Source of the DNA: Paenibacillus endophyticus
GTDB taxonomy: Bacteria; Bacillota; Bacilli; Paenibacillales; Paenibacillaceae
Direction of reading: 5' to 3'
Length of the DNA stretch: 64,000 nt
Assembly (NCBI RefSeq): GCF_014192395.1
Contig: NZ_JACHXW010000008.1
Location: forward strand, 1 to 64,000
In this document: piece by piece, positions 29,223 to 38,082 of the stretch
How positions within the stretch are numbered: position 1 is the stretch's first letter
Layout: every line of letters starts with the position of its first letter
The notes under the pieces: model-generated
What the model was told of the DNA's origin: nothing
The model's input: only the letters and a program-made list of their open reading frames with translations
Database searches by the model: none
Translations under genes and position numbers: made by a program

Positions 29223-30464
29223 TCAAATAAATTCATTAAACATACTCTTAATCCGCTCGAACATACCGGGTTTAGTAGAAGGTGCTGGACTTGCTTTGCG
29301 GCTTGCCGTTTTCTTCACAGCTCCAGTTCCACGAGCTCCCATATATTTCGATACATATTGAATCATGCCAACGCCGCTGCTGAATGCCGGGTCTCTTACT
29401 CCAATATAGTCCGGGAGTGCGATTCTTACGGAAGACTCTAGCTCTGTCTGGGCCAAAGCAAGCGTTCCTGGCATCGACACAGAGCCGCCGGTCAGCACAT
29501 AACCGTTAACCTTATCCCCATAGCCAAGTCTTCGAACCTCTTGTCTAATCAGATGAAAGATTTCTTGCATGCGTGGCTCAATAATGCTGGCAAGGTCAAC
29601 CTGTGAAAATTCCTTCTCCACATTGCTGCCCATTCGCACCACTTTGAATTTCACGTCTTCAGCTGCATCCAACACATTTGCACAGCCGTATTTCAATTTA
29701 ATTTTCTCAGCTTGATCGCTTTGCGTGCGCAAACCATACGCTACATCATTCGTAACGTATTCGCCGCCAATAGGAAGCGTGGATGTTGCAGCCAGCCCGC
29801 CTTGATCGTATATGGCGATCGTACAGGAGCCAGCTCCGATGTCCGTAAGCACGGTTCCCATCGATTTCTCATCCTTTGTTAACGATACAACGCCAGAGGC
29901 TAGCGATAATAAAATTACGCCAGAAATACGAAGTCCCGCTTTCTCTACACAACGCATCAGGTTGTGTATGGCAGTCTTCGTTCCCGTTACGATCGTCGCT
30001 TCAACCTCCAGCCTTACGCCAATCATACCGCGCGGATCAGAAATGCCTTCCAAACCGTCTACCAAATATTGCTTTGGAACCAAATTGATGATTTCACGCT
30101 CCGGTGGAAGCGCAACTACTTTTGCTGCTTGCAAAACACGTTCAATATCTTCCTCGCCAATCTCACGATCCTCGTTGGATACTGCAACGACGCCACGATT
30201 GGTTTGAAGCGCAATATGATTGCCCTGTATGCCAACGTATACGTCTGATATTTGAATGCCTACCATGCGTTCCGCATGCTCTACTGCGTTGCGGATCGAT
30301 TGCACAGTTTGGTCAATATCTACTATTGCTCCTTTGCGAATACCCTCTGAGTCGGCTGATCCAACTCCAATAATATTAATGGCTCCATTATTCACTTCAC
30401 CAATAATAGCACGAACTTTGGATGTACCGATGTCCAAACTGACGATGATGTCGTTGCTGCTCAT
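29223..30464 (-). CDS. ftsA: Cell division protein FtsA
   Basis: An actin-like ATPase that anchors FtsZ to the membrane. The 413 residues show the phosphate-1 loop SLDIGTSKVRAII at the start, the family's LTDIGAGSCTIAIY in the middle, and LTGGSVSMPG near the end. The C-terminal helix MFERIKSMFNEFI is the amphipathic membrane anchor. The frame extends 13 codons further upstream, but GGAGG is placed correctly for MSSNDIIVS. A sigma-H type promoter lies about 65-90 bases upstream. Confidence 0.97.
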   Translation of the reverse strand: MSSNDIIVSLDIGTSKVRAIIGEVNNGAINIIGVGSADSEGIRKGAIVDIDQTVQSIRNAVEHAERMVGIQISDVYVGIQGNHIALQTNRGVVAVSNEDREIGEEDIERVLQAAKVVALPPEREIINLVPKQYLVDGLEGISDPRGMIGVRLEVEATIVTGTKTAIHNLMRCVEKAGLRISGVILLSLASGVVSLTKDEKSMGTVLTDIGAGSCTIAIYDQGGLAATSTLPIGGEYVTNDVAYGLRTQSDQAEKIKLKYGCANVLDAAEDVKFKVVRMGSNVEKEFSQVDLASIIEPRMQEIFHLIRQEVRRLGYGDKVNGYVLTGGSVSMPGTLALAQTELESSVRIALPDYIGVRDPAFSSGVGMIQYVSKYMGARGTGAVKKTASRKASPAPSTKPGMFERIKSMFNEFI

Positions 30465-30524
30465 CTTGCGGCACCTCCGTTTCAAATAAATATTTATAAT
30501 CACACATGTTAAGGTCTTTCTACA

Positions 30525-30553
30525 TATTCAACGCCTTTAATATTTTCCCTCTT
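30525..30553 (-). promoter_or_regulatory. Sigma-H-type promoter of ftsAZ
   Basis: On the minus strand AGAGGGAAA, 11 bases, then GTTGAAT followed by AT. This matches the sigma-H consensus RnAGGAwWW-N11/12-RnnGAATwW at all but one fixed position. B. subtilis ftsAZ also has a sigma-H promoter that raises FtsZ for polar septation. Confidence 0.65.
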
Positions 30554-30683
30554 TTTTCAACAAATTTTTCGTTGTTTTTCGCTTTATGTCGAGCTCCGCC
30601 CCTTGCGGAACCCTATATTTCCTAATGTTATCCAGCCCCATCGAGTATAAATGCCATAAATAAAATTCTACCATTCTTTCAAG

Positions 30684-31454
30684 CTATTGAGTAGTCTCTT
30701 TTTGGTCAGCATCTATATTTTCTGGACTTTCCTCTTTAAAAGGGACATATGTATCTGCGAGCAGCATTGTAATTTTTCCCGGCTCCTGCGTCTCGATGAC
30801 TGCATTCAAAGCTTCGATTTTCTCGGGGAGCACTGAAACGGCAGTTACGACTTCGAATTTCGTTCGCGTATACATGATTACCCTGTCAGGATAAGCCGCT
30901 GAAGGATATGGAATAATCTCCGACAGATCAGACAGCTGCTTCGATGAAATCTTGCCGAGCTGCTTTGTCAGCTCCGCTTTTATGGGATCTTTCTCCGTCC
31001 AGCCTGAAAGCACGGGCTTGTCCACCAGCTGCATTTCGTCATTTTGAGCTTCTACTGTGGTGCCATTCGATAAAAGAGCGGTCAGCTCGCCTTGCTTCGA
31101 GAGCTCAAATGCTACAACCGGGTACTCTACAATTTCGATTTTTATTAGTCCAGGAAACACTTTGGTTACTGTTGCTTTGCTAATTTGAGGCAGAGCAAGT
31201 ACTCTTTGTTCTATTGTATTAGACGAGGTGCGGAAGAAAGCATCCCCGACCAGAATGGCCGCTTTTTTGTTTATATCCTCTTTGGATACGAATCTCGTAC
31301 CTTCAATTTGAATCTCTGATATCTTGCTTATTGAAGAATTAAAAAACAGAACCGCTAGAAGAGCCAGGAATAACAGAATAAGAATGTAAAGAAGCTTTTT
31401 GCTGCCCATCCTCTTTTTTAAAGGCTCCTTCAGCACAGGCATCTGCGCGCTCAT
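30684..31454 (-). CDS. divIB: Cell division protein DivIB/FtsQ
   Basis: A single-pass divisome protein that partners FtsL and DivIC. It has a cytoplasmic basic N-terminus (1-18), one TM helix (about 20-40), a POTRA domain beginning at SKISEIQIEGTRFVSKEDINKK, and the FtsQ/DivIB beta domain. The C-terminal tail after residue 240 is acidic. The ATG follows AAGGGA. The 256 residues are typical. It lies between murA and ftsA, as in other Bacillales. Confidence 0.94.
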   Translation of the reverse strand: MSAQMPVLKEPLKKRMGSKKLLYILILLFLALLAVLFFNSSISKISEIQIEGTRFVSKEDINKKAAILVGDAFFRTSSNTIEQRVLALPQISKATVTKVFPGLIKIEIVEYPVVAFELSKQGELTALLSNGTTVEAQNDEMQLVDKPVLSGWTEKDPIKAELTKQLGKISSKQLSDLSEIIPYPSAAYPDRVIMYTRTKFEVVTAVSVLPEKIEALNAVIETQEPGKITMLLADTYVPFKEESPENIDADQKETTQ

Positions 31455-31566
31455 AACTTGTCCCTTCTTTCCCCAAAAAACATCCGGTTATCCTCTTAGC
31501 TTCAGCCTACGCTTTGCTTGAAAAGGGGTACCGGCTGTTTCTATCTTGCATCTCACGCGCATAGTA

Positions 31567-32835
31567 TTAATTATTAGGAACTGGCGAGTACCGTGATATC
31601 CGGGCACCGAGCCTCGCAAGCATCGTTTCGATTTTCTCATAGCCCCGATCGATGTGGTGAATCTGCTCAACTACCGTCTTACCTTGCGCCGCTAAACCGG
31701 CAATGACAAGAGCAGCTCCCGCCCGAAGATCGGTTGCCTCAACAGTCGCGCCATATAGCCTAGGCACCCCGCGTATGAAGGCTGCATTCAGATCTACCCG
31801 AATGTCTGCGCCCATGCGTGAAAGCTCATCCACATGTTTCAATCTGCCTTCAAAAATCGTTTCTTTCAACACGCTCACACCATCAGCAAGCGCAAGCAGC
31901 ACCATGACCTGAGACTGCAAATCGGTAGGAAAAGCCGGGTACGGTGAGGTTACGATTCTTTCAACTGCCCTAGGTCTAGTTGCACTGCCAACTTTAATTA
32001 TATCACCGTCGACAACGATTTGAACACCTGCGCGTCGAAGAACATGGATTAAGGAAGATAAATGGGCAGGCTGTGTGTTCTGAAGCGTTACTTGCCCGCG
32101 CGTTGCCGCAGCAGCCACCATAACCGTACCCGCAACAATGCGATCTGGAATAACCTTATAACGACATGGTGTTAGCGACTGTACCCCATCAATCGTTATC
32201 GTGTCCGTTCCGGCTCCCATAATTTTTGCACCCATTGCATTTAAGAAGCCTTGTAAATCTTGAATCTCTGGCTCTCTAGCAGCGTTGCTAATCGTCGTGC
32301 GGCCTTCAGCCAAAGCAGCAGCCATCATGATGTTCTCCGTCGCACCTACGCTCGGAAAGCTCAAATGGATGTCCGCTCCGCGAAGCTTATCGGCACGGCA
32401 TATGATTCGATTACCCAGTTCTTCTATTTCTGCACCAAGAGCCTGCAATCCTTCTAAATGTAGATCAATCTTTCGTTCACCTATCGCACAACCGCCTGGC
32501 TGGTAGACCTGCGTTTCACCAAACCGGGCAAGCAAGGGGCCCATTAAAAAAATGGAAGAACGCATCTGCCTCATTAACGATTCCGGCACATGGGAAATAT
32601 GTGCCGTTTCAGTATCCAGCACAACAGTTCCTCCCGTGTGCTCGGCCCGGCATCCTAGTTCGCGTAAAATATTCAGCATTACATCGATGTCTAGCAAATC
32701 TGGCACATGATCTAGCGTTGTTGTGCCATCGGCCAATAAACTGGCAGCCAGAATCGGCAAAGCGGCATTTTTCGCTCCTTGGATAACGATGGTTCCTGAG
32801 AGTGGTTTCCCGCCTTCAATCACCAATTTGTCCAA
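31567..32835 (-). CDS. murA: UDP-N-acetylglucosamine 1-carboxyvinyltransferase
   Basis: Transfers enolpyruvate from PEP to UDP-GlcNAc, the first committed step of peptidoglycan synthesis and the target of fosfomycin. The catalytic cysteine is at about 116 (QPGGCAIGERK), so a fosfomycin-sensitive enzyme is expected. IQGAKNAALPILAAS at the N-terminus holds the conserved Lys. The start codon is TTG with GGAGGTGA upstream. It is one of the possible two MurA copies in Firmicutes, and the dcw position marks it as the main one. Confidence 0.97.
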   Translation of the reverse strand: MDKLVIEGGKPLSGTIVIQGAKNAALPILAASLLADGTTTLDHVPDLLDIDVMLNILRELGCRAEHTGGTVVLDTETAHISHVPESLMRQMRSSIFLMGPLLARFGETQVYQPGGCAIGERKIDLHLEGLQALGAEIEELGNRIICRADKLRGADIHLSFPSVGATENIMMAAALAEGRTTISNAAREPEIQDLQGFLNAMGAKIMGAGTDTITIDGVQSLTPCRYKVIPDRIVAGTVMVAAAATRGQVTLQNTQPAHLSSLIHVLRRAGVQIVVDGDIIKVGSATRPRAVERIVTSPYPAFPTDLQSQVMVLLALADGVSVLKETIFEGRLKHVDELSRMGADIRVDLNAAFIRGVPRLYGATVEATDLRAGAALVIAGLAAQGKTVVEQIHHIDRGYEKIETMLARLGARISRYSPVPNN

Positions 32836-32850
32836 TGTATCACCTCCGAA

Positions 32851-33756
32851 TTACCGCTCACCCACCACCAATACCTCCGGCACCAGCAGGATATCATAGC
32901 GTTCCTGGACGATGCTTTGAATACGAGTCATGAGGGCGAGAACGTCTTCAGCTGTTGCTTGCCCGGTATTTACAATGAAATTGGCATGCTGCTCCGATAC
33001 TTGCGCTCCTCCGAGCCTTTCACCCTTTAAACCAGCCTCTTGAATGAGTCTAGCTGCAAAGTCGCCCGGCGGGTTGCGGAATACGCTTCCTGCGCATGCG
33101 AGCTGCAGCGGCTGTGTTCTCAATCTTCTCTCTTTGTAAGAGGCCATCATGGAAAGGACTTCCTTCTTGTCTCCCTCTGCAAGCTCGAAGACCGCCTCTA
33201 CGACGACCCCTTTTTGCTCGTGAAGAATAGAATGTCGGTATGAGAAGTGCATATCCTCGCGATTGAAACGAACCAATTCTCCTGTATCCAGTACAATGTC
33301 AGCTGATTTAAAAATACGTGACACATCCGAACCATGCGCGCCAGCATTCATATAAACGGCTCCGCCTACCGTGCCTGGAATTCCCCCTGCGAACTCAAGC
33401 CCGGTAAGCCCTGCTTTACCCGTCATGACTGATAGCTTTATTAACGAATATGAAGCGCCAGCCGTTACTAGCGGTCCTTCAAAACGCACGTAATCTAACC
33501 CTCTGTGCGGTTTTATTACAACACCGCGAATCCCTTTATCGCTCACCAGCATGTTGGAGCCTCTGCCCAAATTAGTCCACGGCATTTGGTGCTTTTGCAC
33601 CAGCTGCACGGCTGCCACTAATTCTTCTTTGCTTCGAGGGAGGATTAATATATCGGCAGGTCCGCCGATTTTCCACGTTGTATAGTTCGAGAGCGGTTCA
33701 TCATACAAAACTTCGCCAAGATTGGCTTGTTCCAATTCCGCTTTAAATGCTTCCAT
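32851..33756 (-). CDS. murB: UDP-N-acetylenolpyruvoylglucosamine reductase
   Basis: A FAD enzyme that reduces the enolpyruvyl group with NADPH to give UDP-MurNAc. The 301 residues of the type II form contain the FAD-binding NYTTWKIGGPADILI and GRGSNMLVSDKGIRG, plus GGIPGTVGGAVYMNAGA. AGGAGG lies just before the ATG and is directly preceded by three 40-bp hairpin repeats. It sits where the family expects murG-murB, but murG is absent upstream. Confidence 0.97.
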   Translation of the reverse strand: MEAFKAELEQANLGEVLYDEPLSNYTTWKIGGPADILILPRSKEELVAAVQLVQKHQMPWTNLGRGSNMLVSDKGIRGVVIKPHRGLDYVRFEGPLVTAGASYSLIKLSVMTGKAGLTGLEFAGGIPGTVGGAVYMNAGAHGSDVSRIFKSADIVLDTGELVRFNREDMHFSYRHSILHEQKGVVVEAVFELAEGDKKEVLSMMASYKERRLRTQPLQLACAGSVFRNPPGDFAARLIQEAGLKGERLGGAQVSEQHANFIVNTGQATAEDVLALMTRIQSIVQERYDILLVPEVLVVGER

Positions 33757-33772
33757 TAGTTGTACCTCCTAA

Positions 33773-33892
33773 GGTTTTGTGAAGCAAAACCAGCATCGTA
33801 AGCATTCGCTTTGGTTTTGTGAAGCAAAACCAGCATCGTAAGCATCTGCTTAGGTTTTGTGAAGCAAAACCAGCATCGTAAGCATTCGCTTT
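33773..33892. repeat. Three tandem 40-bp repeats with internal hairpin
   Basis: Units start at 33773, 33813 and 33853 and differ by only a few bases. Each contains GGTTTTG-TGAAG-CAAAACC (a 7-bp stem and 5-base loop) followed by AGCATCGTAAGCAT. A decayed fourth copy begins at 33893 (GGCCCTGTGATGCAAG). The array ends 7 bases from the murB Shine-Dalgarno. Confidence 0.92.
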
Positions 33893-33908
33893 GGCCCTGT
33901 GATGCAAG

Positions 33909-34459
33909 CAAGAAATGAAAATAAAATGATTCGCTGCCCTGTCAGCATGCCCTTGCGGCACGTAACAGGCGATTTGCTGCAACAACCGCTCCAATTGGGC
34001 GACGGTCACGAATATAGTGTATCTTATGCCCTTATAGGCTCTTGTGTGACAGCAGCCCATACGGCGCTCTTTTGCTTGATAACAACGCTTTGCTTCACTT
34101 CAATATAAATCTTCTACTGCTGCTTATTTATTTCTAAATTGAATCATTCACGGCTTCGCTGCAGGTTTTAATCACAGTCACTATAAATAAATGAGTCAGA
34201 TGCTACAAATAAATCGCTAGCCCGCTTCTTAAAATGTCTTCTTCCACTTTTGGAATAAATGTACATTCTGGCCTTAAAACAGCATAATCCGGCAAGAATG
34301 CGCTTCTGCGCATGGCAGGATGCGACTCATTCTTAGCCGGACGATAACGACTTCCTTGCAGCTATCCAATAATGGCTTTGCAAGTAAGGTTCGACTTTCG
34401 GGAAAGCATGCTGAGACGCAATCGCCGCTGCAGCCATTCTCCGTTCCAGTCATGGAGCC
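33909..34459 (-). other. 550-base gap in the dcw cluster where murG is expected
   Basis: No MurG signature (such as GGGTGGH) is visible in any frame on either strand. A frame running from a GTG that overlaps the spoVE stop reads VRLHDWNGEWLQRRLRL, meets TAG at codon 34, and continues open with AMRRSAFLPDYAVLRPECTF and then IPKVEEDILRSG before a second stop. It may be a broken small gene. Another frame gives a 59-codon ORF from an ATG at 34453, without recognised similarity. Confidence 0.4.
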
Positions 34460-35557
34460 TCACCTCGAATAACGGGATACGTTCAACAAGATGCCCAGCG
34501 CGGTCAACAGCAGAGTCAGGGAAGAGCCTCCATAGCTCACAAGCGGCAAGGTGATGCCAGTAACGGGCATCATGCCAATAACGACACCAATATTGATAAG
34601 CACTTGGACGCCGATAATGCCGGTGATCCCGACGGCAAGCAAGCTTCCGAACGTATCCGGTGCTGCAATCGCCGCACGTATACCTCGCCAGATTACGATT
34701 AAAAACAATAGAATTAATGTAGCGCCGCCAATAAAGCCAAGCTCTTCGGCCAATATGGAAAATATGAAATCCGTCTGCGGCTCCGGCAAGTAACTAAACT
34801 TCTGCCGGCTCATGCCAAGCCCTAGGCCCACTAGACCTCCAGGTCCAATTGCATACAAGGATTGGATAATTTGATACCCGCCGCCCAGAGGATCTGCCCA
34901 TGGATCAAGAAAAGAGGTAATCCTCTTGAGCCGGTAAGGGGCAGCCAATATCAGGCCGATGAATCCCGCGACACCGATCAGCGCCAGCCCGCCCAAGTGC
35001 GCCATTCTCGCGCCGGCAGTAAAGATAAGAATAAGAGAGGCGCCCACCATTACTGCTCCGGTACCCAAATCAGGCTGAAGCATGATGAGGCCGAAGGCTA
35101 GTCCAACCAAGCCGAGCGGCGGCATAAGCCCTTTGGTGAAAAGCGTGATTGTCTGCTGCTTCTCCGACAACCATTTGGACAAGAATAAAATCATGGCCAG
35201 CTTCATGAATTCAGAAGGCTGAATGCCGAATGAGCTAATGCCCAGCCAGCTCCGCGCTCCGCCGCGAACGACTCCAACACCCGGTATTAGAACAAGCAAC
35301 AGCAAGCCGAAGCAAACAATCAATGCCATAGGCGCCCACTTTTTCCAGACGGTATAATGCGTATTCATCGTGAATAGCAACGCACCGACACCGAGTCCGG
35401 CAAACAAGAGCTGCCGTTTCACGAAATAAAAACGGTCGCCAAACTCATGAAAGGCAAGCACTGCGCTTGCGCTGTAAACCATAATTAATCCAATTGCTAG
35501 AATAAGCCCGATTGCAGTCAGCATCCAAATATCCGGGGCAGAACGTGCCTTGGCCAT
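34460..35557 (-). CDS. spoVE: SpoVE/FtsW-family SEDS glycosyltransferase
   Basis: A polytopic SEDS protein of 365 residues with about ten TM helices; the family polymerises lipid II together with a class B PBP. Visible family segments are VGVVRGGARSWLGI, QPSEFMKLAMILFLS, LQPDLGTGAVM and MMPVTGITLPLVSYGGSS near the C-terminus. Position after murD and before murB matches spoVE; whether it serves vegetative division (FtsW) or the spore cortex cannot be told from sequence. I start at MAKARSAPDIW, preceded by AGAGGTG. Confidence 0.93.
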   Translation of the reverse strand: MAKARSAPDIWMLTAIGLILAIGLIMVYSASAVLAFHEFGDRFYFVKRQLLFAGLGVGALLFTMNTHYTVWKKWAPMALIVCFGLLLLVLIPGVGVVRGGARSWLGISSFGIQPSEFMKLAMILFLSKWLSEKQQTITLFTKGLMPPLGLVGLAFGLIMLQPDLGTGAVMVGASLILIFTAGARMAHLGGLALIGVAGFIGLILAAPYRLKRITSFLDPWADPLGGGYQIIQSLYAIGPGGLVGLGLGMSRQKFSYLPEPQTDFIFSILAEELGFIGGATLILLFLIVIWRGIRAAIAAPDTFGSLLAVGITGIIGVQVLINIGVVIGMMPVTGITLPLVSYGGSSLTLLLTALGILLNVSRYSR

Positions 35558-35603
35558 AGCGAACACACCTCTTAGCATGGGAAAGTAGGGACATGCCCCC
35601 TAC

Positions 35604-37043
35604 TTACAAGGTATGCGCTGAATCTTTAAAAATGCGCCCTCTTTGCTCATATGACTTAAACATATCCCAGCTCGCGCATGCCGGCGACAAGAGTACGATA
35701 TCGCCTGGCTCTGCTATAGCCGCTGCTTGCATCACTGCTTGTCTGAGGACGGATTCAACGTCATCACTAGGTTCGACGATTTCCACCCTCGCTAAACCTG
35801 CAAGTTCCGCGACGCGGGACAGCTTCTCTCGCGTTTGTCCGAAAGTGACGAGCGCCTTCAGCTTCTCGCGGAACAACGGCTCAAGCTCCATGTAATCCGA
35901 GCCTCGGTCAAGACCGCCAGCCAGCAATATAACCTTGGAGCTAAAGGATTGCACGGCTATCGTCGTAGCGACAGCATTCGTTGCTTTGGAGTCGTTGTAA
36001 TATTTGACGCCGTTCACTTCCCTTACGAACTCAAGGCGATGCTCAACTGCATTAAACCCCCTCAGCGGCGGTCTAAGCTGCTCGAGTGCGACTCCCGCTG
36101 CAATGCTTGCCCCTATCGCTGCAAGAGCGTTAGCGGCGTTGTGAACGCCAGGAATGCCAAGCTCAGCCACAGGCAGAATGATCGTCTCTAATCCATCCGC
36201 TTGCTTAAATATAATTTTCCTGCTGAGCGCTTCGACTTCCTCTTCAGTAATGCCACCGTCGCGTTCAAATGGCGGATCAATATAAATCCCTGACCCGAGC
36301 TTCTCATAGACAGAGAACGGAATGACTTCTGCAGCTAAAAATTCGGAAAGCGCCCGGCATTCAGGGTCATCCCAGTTCACAATCGCAATATCATCTTCTG
36401 TTTGATTATCAAACAGCTTCGCTTTGGAATTCACATAGTCATCCATGTCGCCGTGGTAATCCAGATGCGTTTCTGCAATGTTCAACAACAGCGCGATGTG
36501 CGGACGGAACGCGCTTGTTCCTTTGAGCTGGAAGCTGCTGAGCTCAGCCACGATCCACTGATCCTGTTCCGCTTCCAACGCCGCCTCGCATAGCGGACGT
36601 CCGATATTACCTGCCACAATCGGTTTCAGTCCTGCATAATCCAATATTTCGCCAATCCAAGTAGTTGTCGTCGTCTTGCCATTTGATCCTGTGATCCCGA
36701 TGATCGGTGCAGGAGAGAGCCAGTATGCGGCTTCTACCTCCGTAATAATCTCTACGCCCAGCTCCTCAGCACGCTTCACCGGAGGCGACGTATAAGGAAT
36801 CCCGGGATTTTTGACAAGCAGTGCGGTTTCCTCCGTAACGAGATCCTCTGGATGATAACCGCATATCACAGAAATGCCCAAAGCAGTTAATTCATCCGCT
36901 TCGGGACATAGATCACGAGATTTCATATCATTCACTATGACTTCAGCGCCGAGCTCATGGAATACCTTTGCAACGCTAACTCCGCTTCTAGCCAAGCCAA
37001 TTACGACAACACGGCGGCCCTTATACGATGCCGGATGGTTCAT
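35604..37043 (-). CDS. murD: UDP-N-acetylmuramoylalanine--D-glutamate ligase
   Basis: Adds D-Glu to UDP-MurNAc-L-Ala. The 479 residues of the Mur ligase fold contain the ATP loop GITGSNGKTTTTTWIG near residue 112, the family's NIAETHLDYHGDMDDYVNSKAK and the C-terminal YNDSKATNAVATTIA and LLAGGLDRGSDY segments. The first ATG of the frame is only two bases from AGGAGG, so I use the fourth codon (MNHPASYKG). It is placed between mraY and spoVE. Confidence 0.97.
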   Translation of the reverse strand: MNHPASYKGRRVVVIGLARSGVSVAKVFHELGAEVIVNDMKSRDLCPEADELTALGISVICGYHPEDLVTEETALLVKNPGIPYTSPPVKRAEELGVEIITEVEAAYWLSPAPIIGITGSNGKTTTTTWIGEILDYAGLKPIVAGNIGRPLCEAALEAEQDQWIVAELSSFQLKGTSAFRPHIALLLNIAETHLDYHGDMDDYVNSKAKLFDNQTEDDIAIVNWDDPECRALSEFLAAEVIPFSVYEKLGSGIYIDPPFERDGGITEEEVEALSRKIIFKQADGLETIILPVAELGIPGVHNAANALAAIGASIAAGVALEQLRPPLRGFNAVEHRLEFVREVNGVKYYNDSKATNAVATTIAVQSFSSKVILLAGGLDRGSDYMELEPLFREKLKALVTFGQTREKLSRVAELAGLARVEIVEPSDDVESVLRQAVMQAAAIAEPGDIVLLSPACASWDMFKSYEQRGRIFKDSAHTL

Positions 37044-37121
37044 ATGTGACATTCCCTCCTATGGATACATGAAGCGGCTCCAAATAAACTTGGAAGCCGC
37101 TTTCCGTTACGTTTCTATTCA

Positions 37122-38078
37122 TTATATTACAAAGAGCAGACCGATTGCAGCAAACACTAATCCGACTAGCCAGAATACGGTGACAACTTTCCATTCCGAC
37201 CAGCCCACCAGTTCGAAATGATGATGGATTGGACTCATCTTGAATATCCGCTTGCCTCTGAGCTTAAAGGACCCTACTTGCAAAATAACAGACAGCATCT
37301 CAAGCACGAATACGCCGCCTATGATAATAAGCAATAGTTCCGTTTTGGTCAGAATAGCAACCGCTGCAATCCCGCCGCCTATACCAAGCGAGCCCATGTC
37401 TCCCATGAACACCTTCGCCGGGTGAGCATTGAATATAAGAAAGCCGAGCACCGCACCAATCATGGCAGCCGAGAAAACAGCCGACTCATGCGCTGACGTT
37501 TGCAGCGCCACAACCGTAAAGGCTCCGAATGCAATCGCGCTCGTTCCTGCGAGCAGACCGTCTAATCCATCTGTAAAATTCACGGAATTGCTTGATGCGA
37601 ACATGATAATAACGACAAGCGGATAATAAAACCAGCCGAGATCAAAGCCCCAGCCTGTACCAGGCACCGTAATTTCCGTGCTGTGGCCCATATTGTATAG
37701 CATCGCGCATACGATAACGGAGAAGAGGAGCTGACCGAGCAGCTTCTGCCTCGCCGTTAGTCCGAGCGACCTTTTGAATACGATTTTAATATAGTCATCC
37801 AAGAAGCCCACAAGTCCAAAACCAAGCGATGCCGTCAGCAGCACCCAAAACTCAGGTGTCTTGTCTGAGAACTTCAGAAATGCAATCATAAGCGCAATCA
37901 TGATTATGATGCCGCCCATGGTTGGAGTACCGCTTTTTTTGAGATGGCTCTGCGGTCCTTCGGTGCGGATCTGCTGTCCAAACTTTAAACGTCGAAGCAG
38001 CGGTATGAACAATGGTCCGAGCAATATCGCTAGCAAAAAGGAGGCGCCAATCGAAAATAAAATGACCATCATGTCCAT
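37122..38078 (-). CDS. mraY: Phospho-N-acetylmuramoyl-pentapeptide transferase
   Basis: Transfers phospho-MurNAc-pentapeptide to undecaprenyl phosphate, forming lipid I at the inner membrane. About ten TM helices are predicted from hydrophobicity. Conserved cytoplasmic motifs include SHLKKSGTPTMGG, FLDDYIKI (Asp pair), NFTDGLDGLLAG and MSPIHHHFELVGWSE at the C-terminus. Length is 318. The ATG chosen lies 4 bases from the murF stop, with GGGGTG upstream; a Met two codons later is also possible. Confidence 0.97.
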   Translation of the reverse strand: MDMMVILFSIGASFLLAILLGPLFIPLLRRLKFGQQIRTEGPQSHLKKSGTPTMGGIIIMIALMIAFLKFSDKTPEFWVLLTASLGFGLVGFLDDYIKIVFKRSLGLTARQKLLGQLLFSVIVCAMLYNMGHSTEITVPGTGWGFDLGWFYYPLVVIIMFASSNSVNFTDGLDGLLAGTSAIAFGAFTVVALQTSAHESAVFSAAMIGAVLGFLIFNAHPAKVFMGDMGSLGIGGGIAAVAILTKTELLLIIIGGVFVLEMLSVILQVGSFKLRGKRIFKMSPIHHHFELVGWSEWKVVTVFWLVGLVFAAIGLLFVI

Positions 38079-38082
38079 ATCC

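Noticed and set aside
33773..33892. The tandem 40-bp repeats as a small CRISPR array
   Set aside because: The units follow each other directly with no unique spacers, and no cas genes are in the window.
33743..34060. A 105-codon minus-strand frame running through the tandem repeats into murB
   Set aside because: Its second half is simply the translated 40-bp repeats, it has no Shine-Dalgarno, and it overlaps the murB start.
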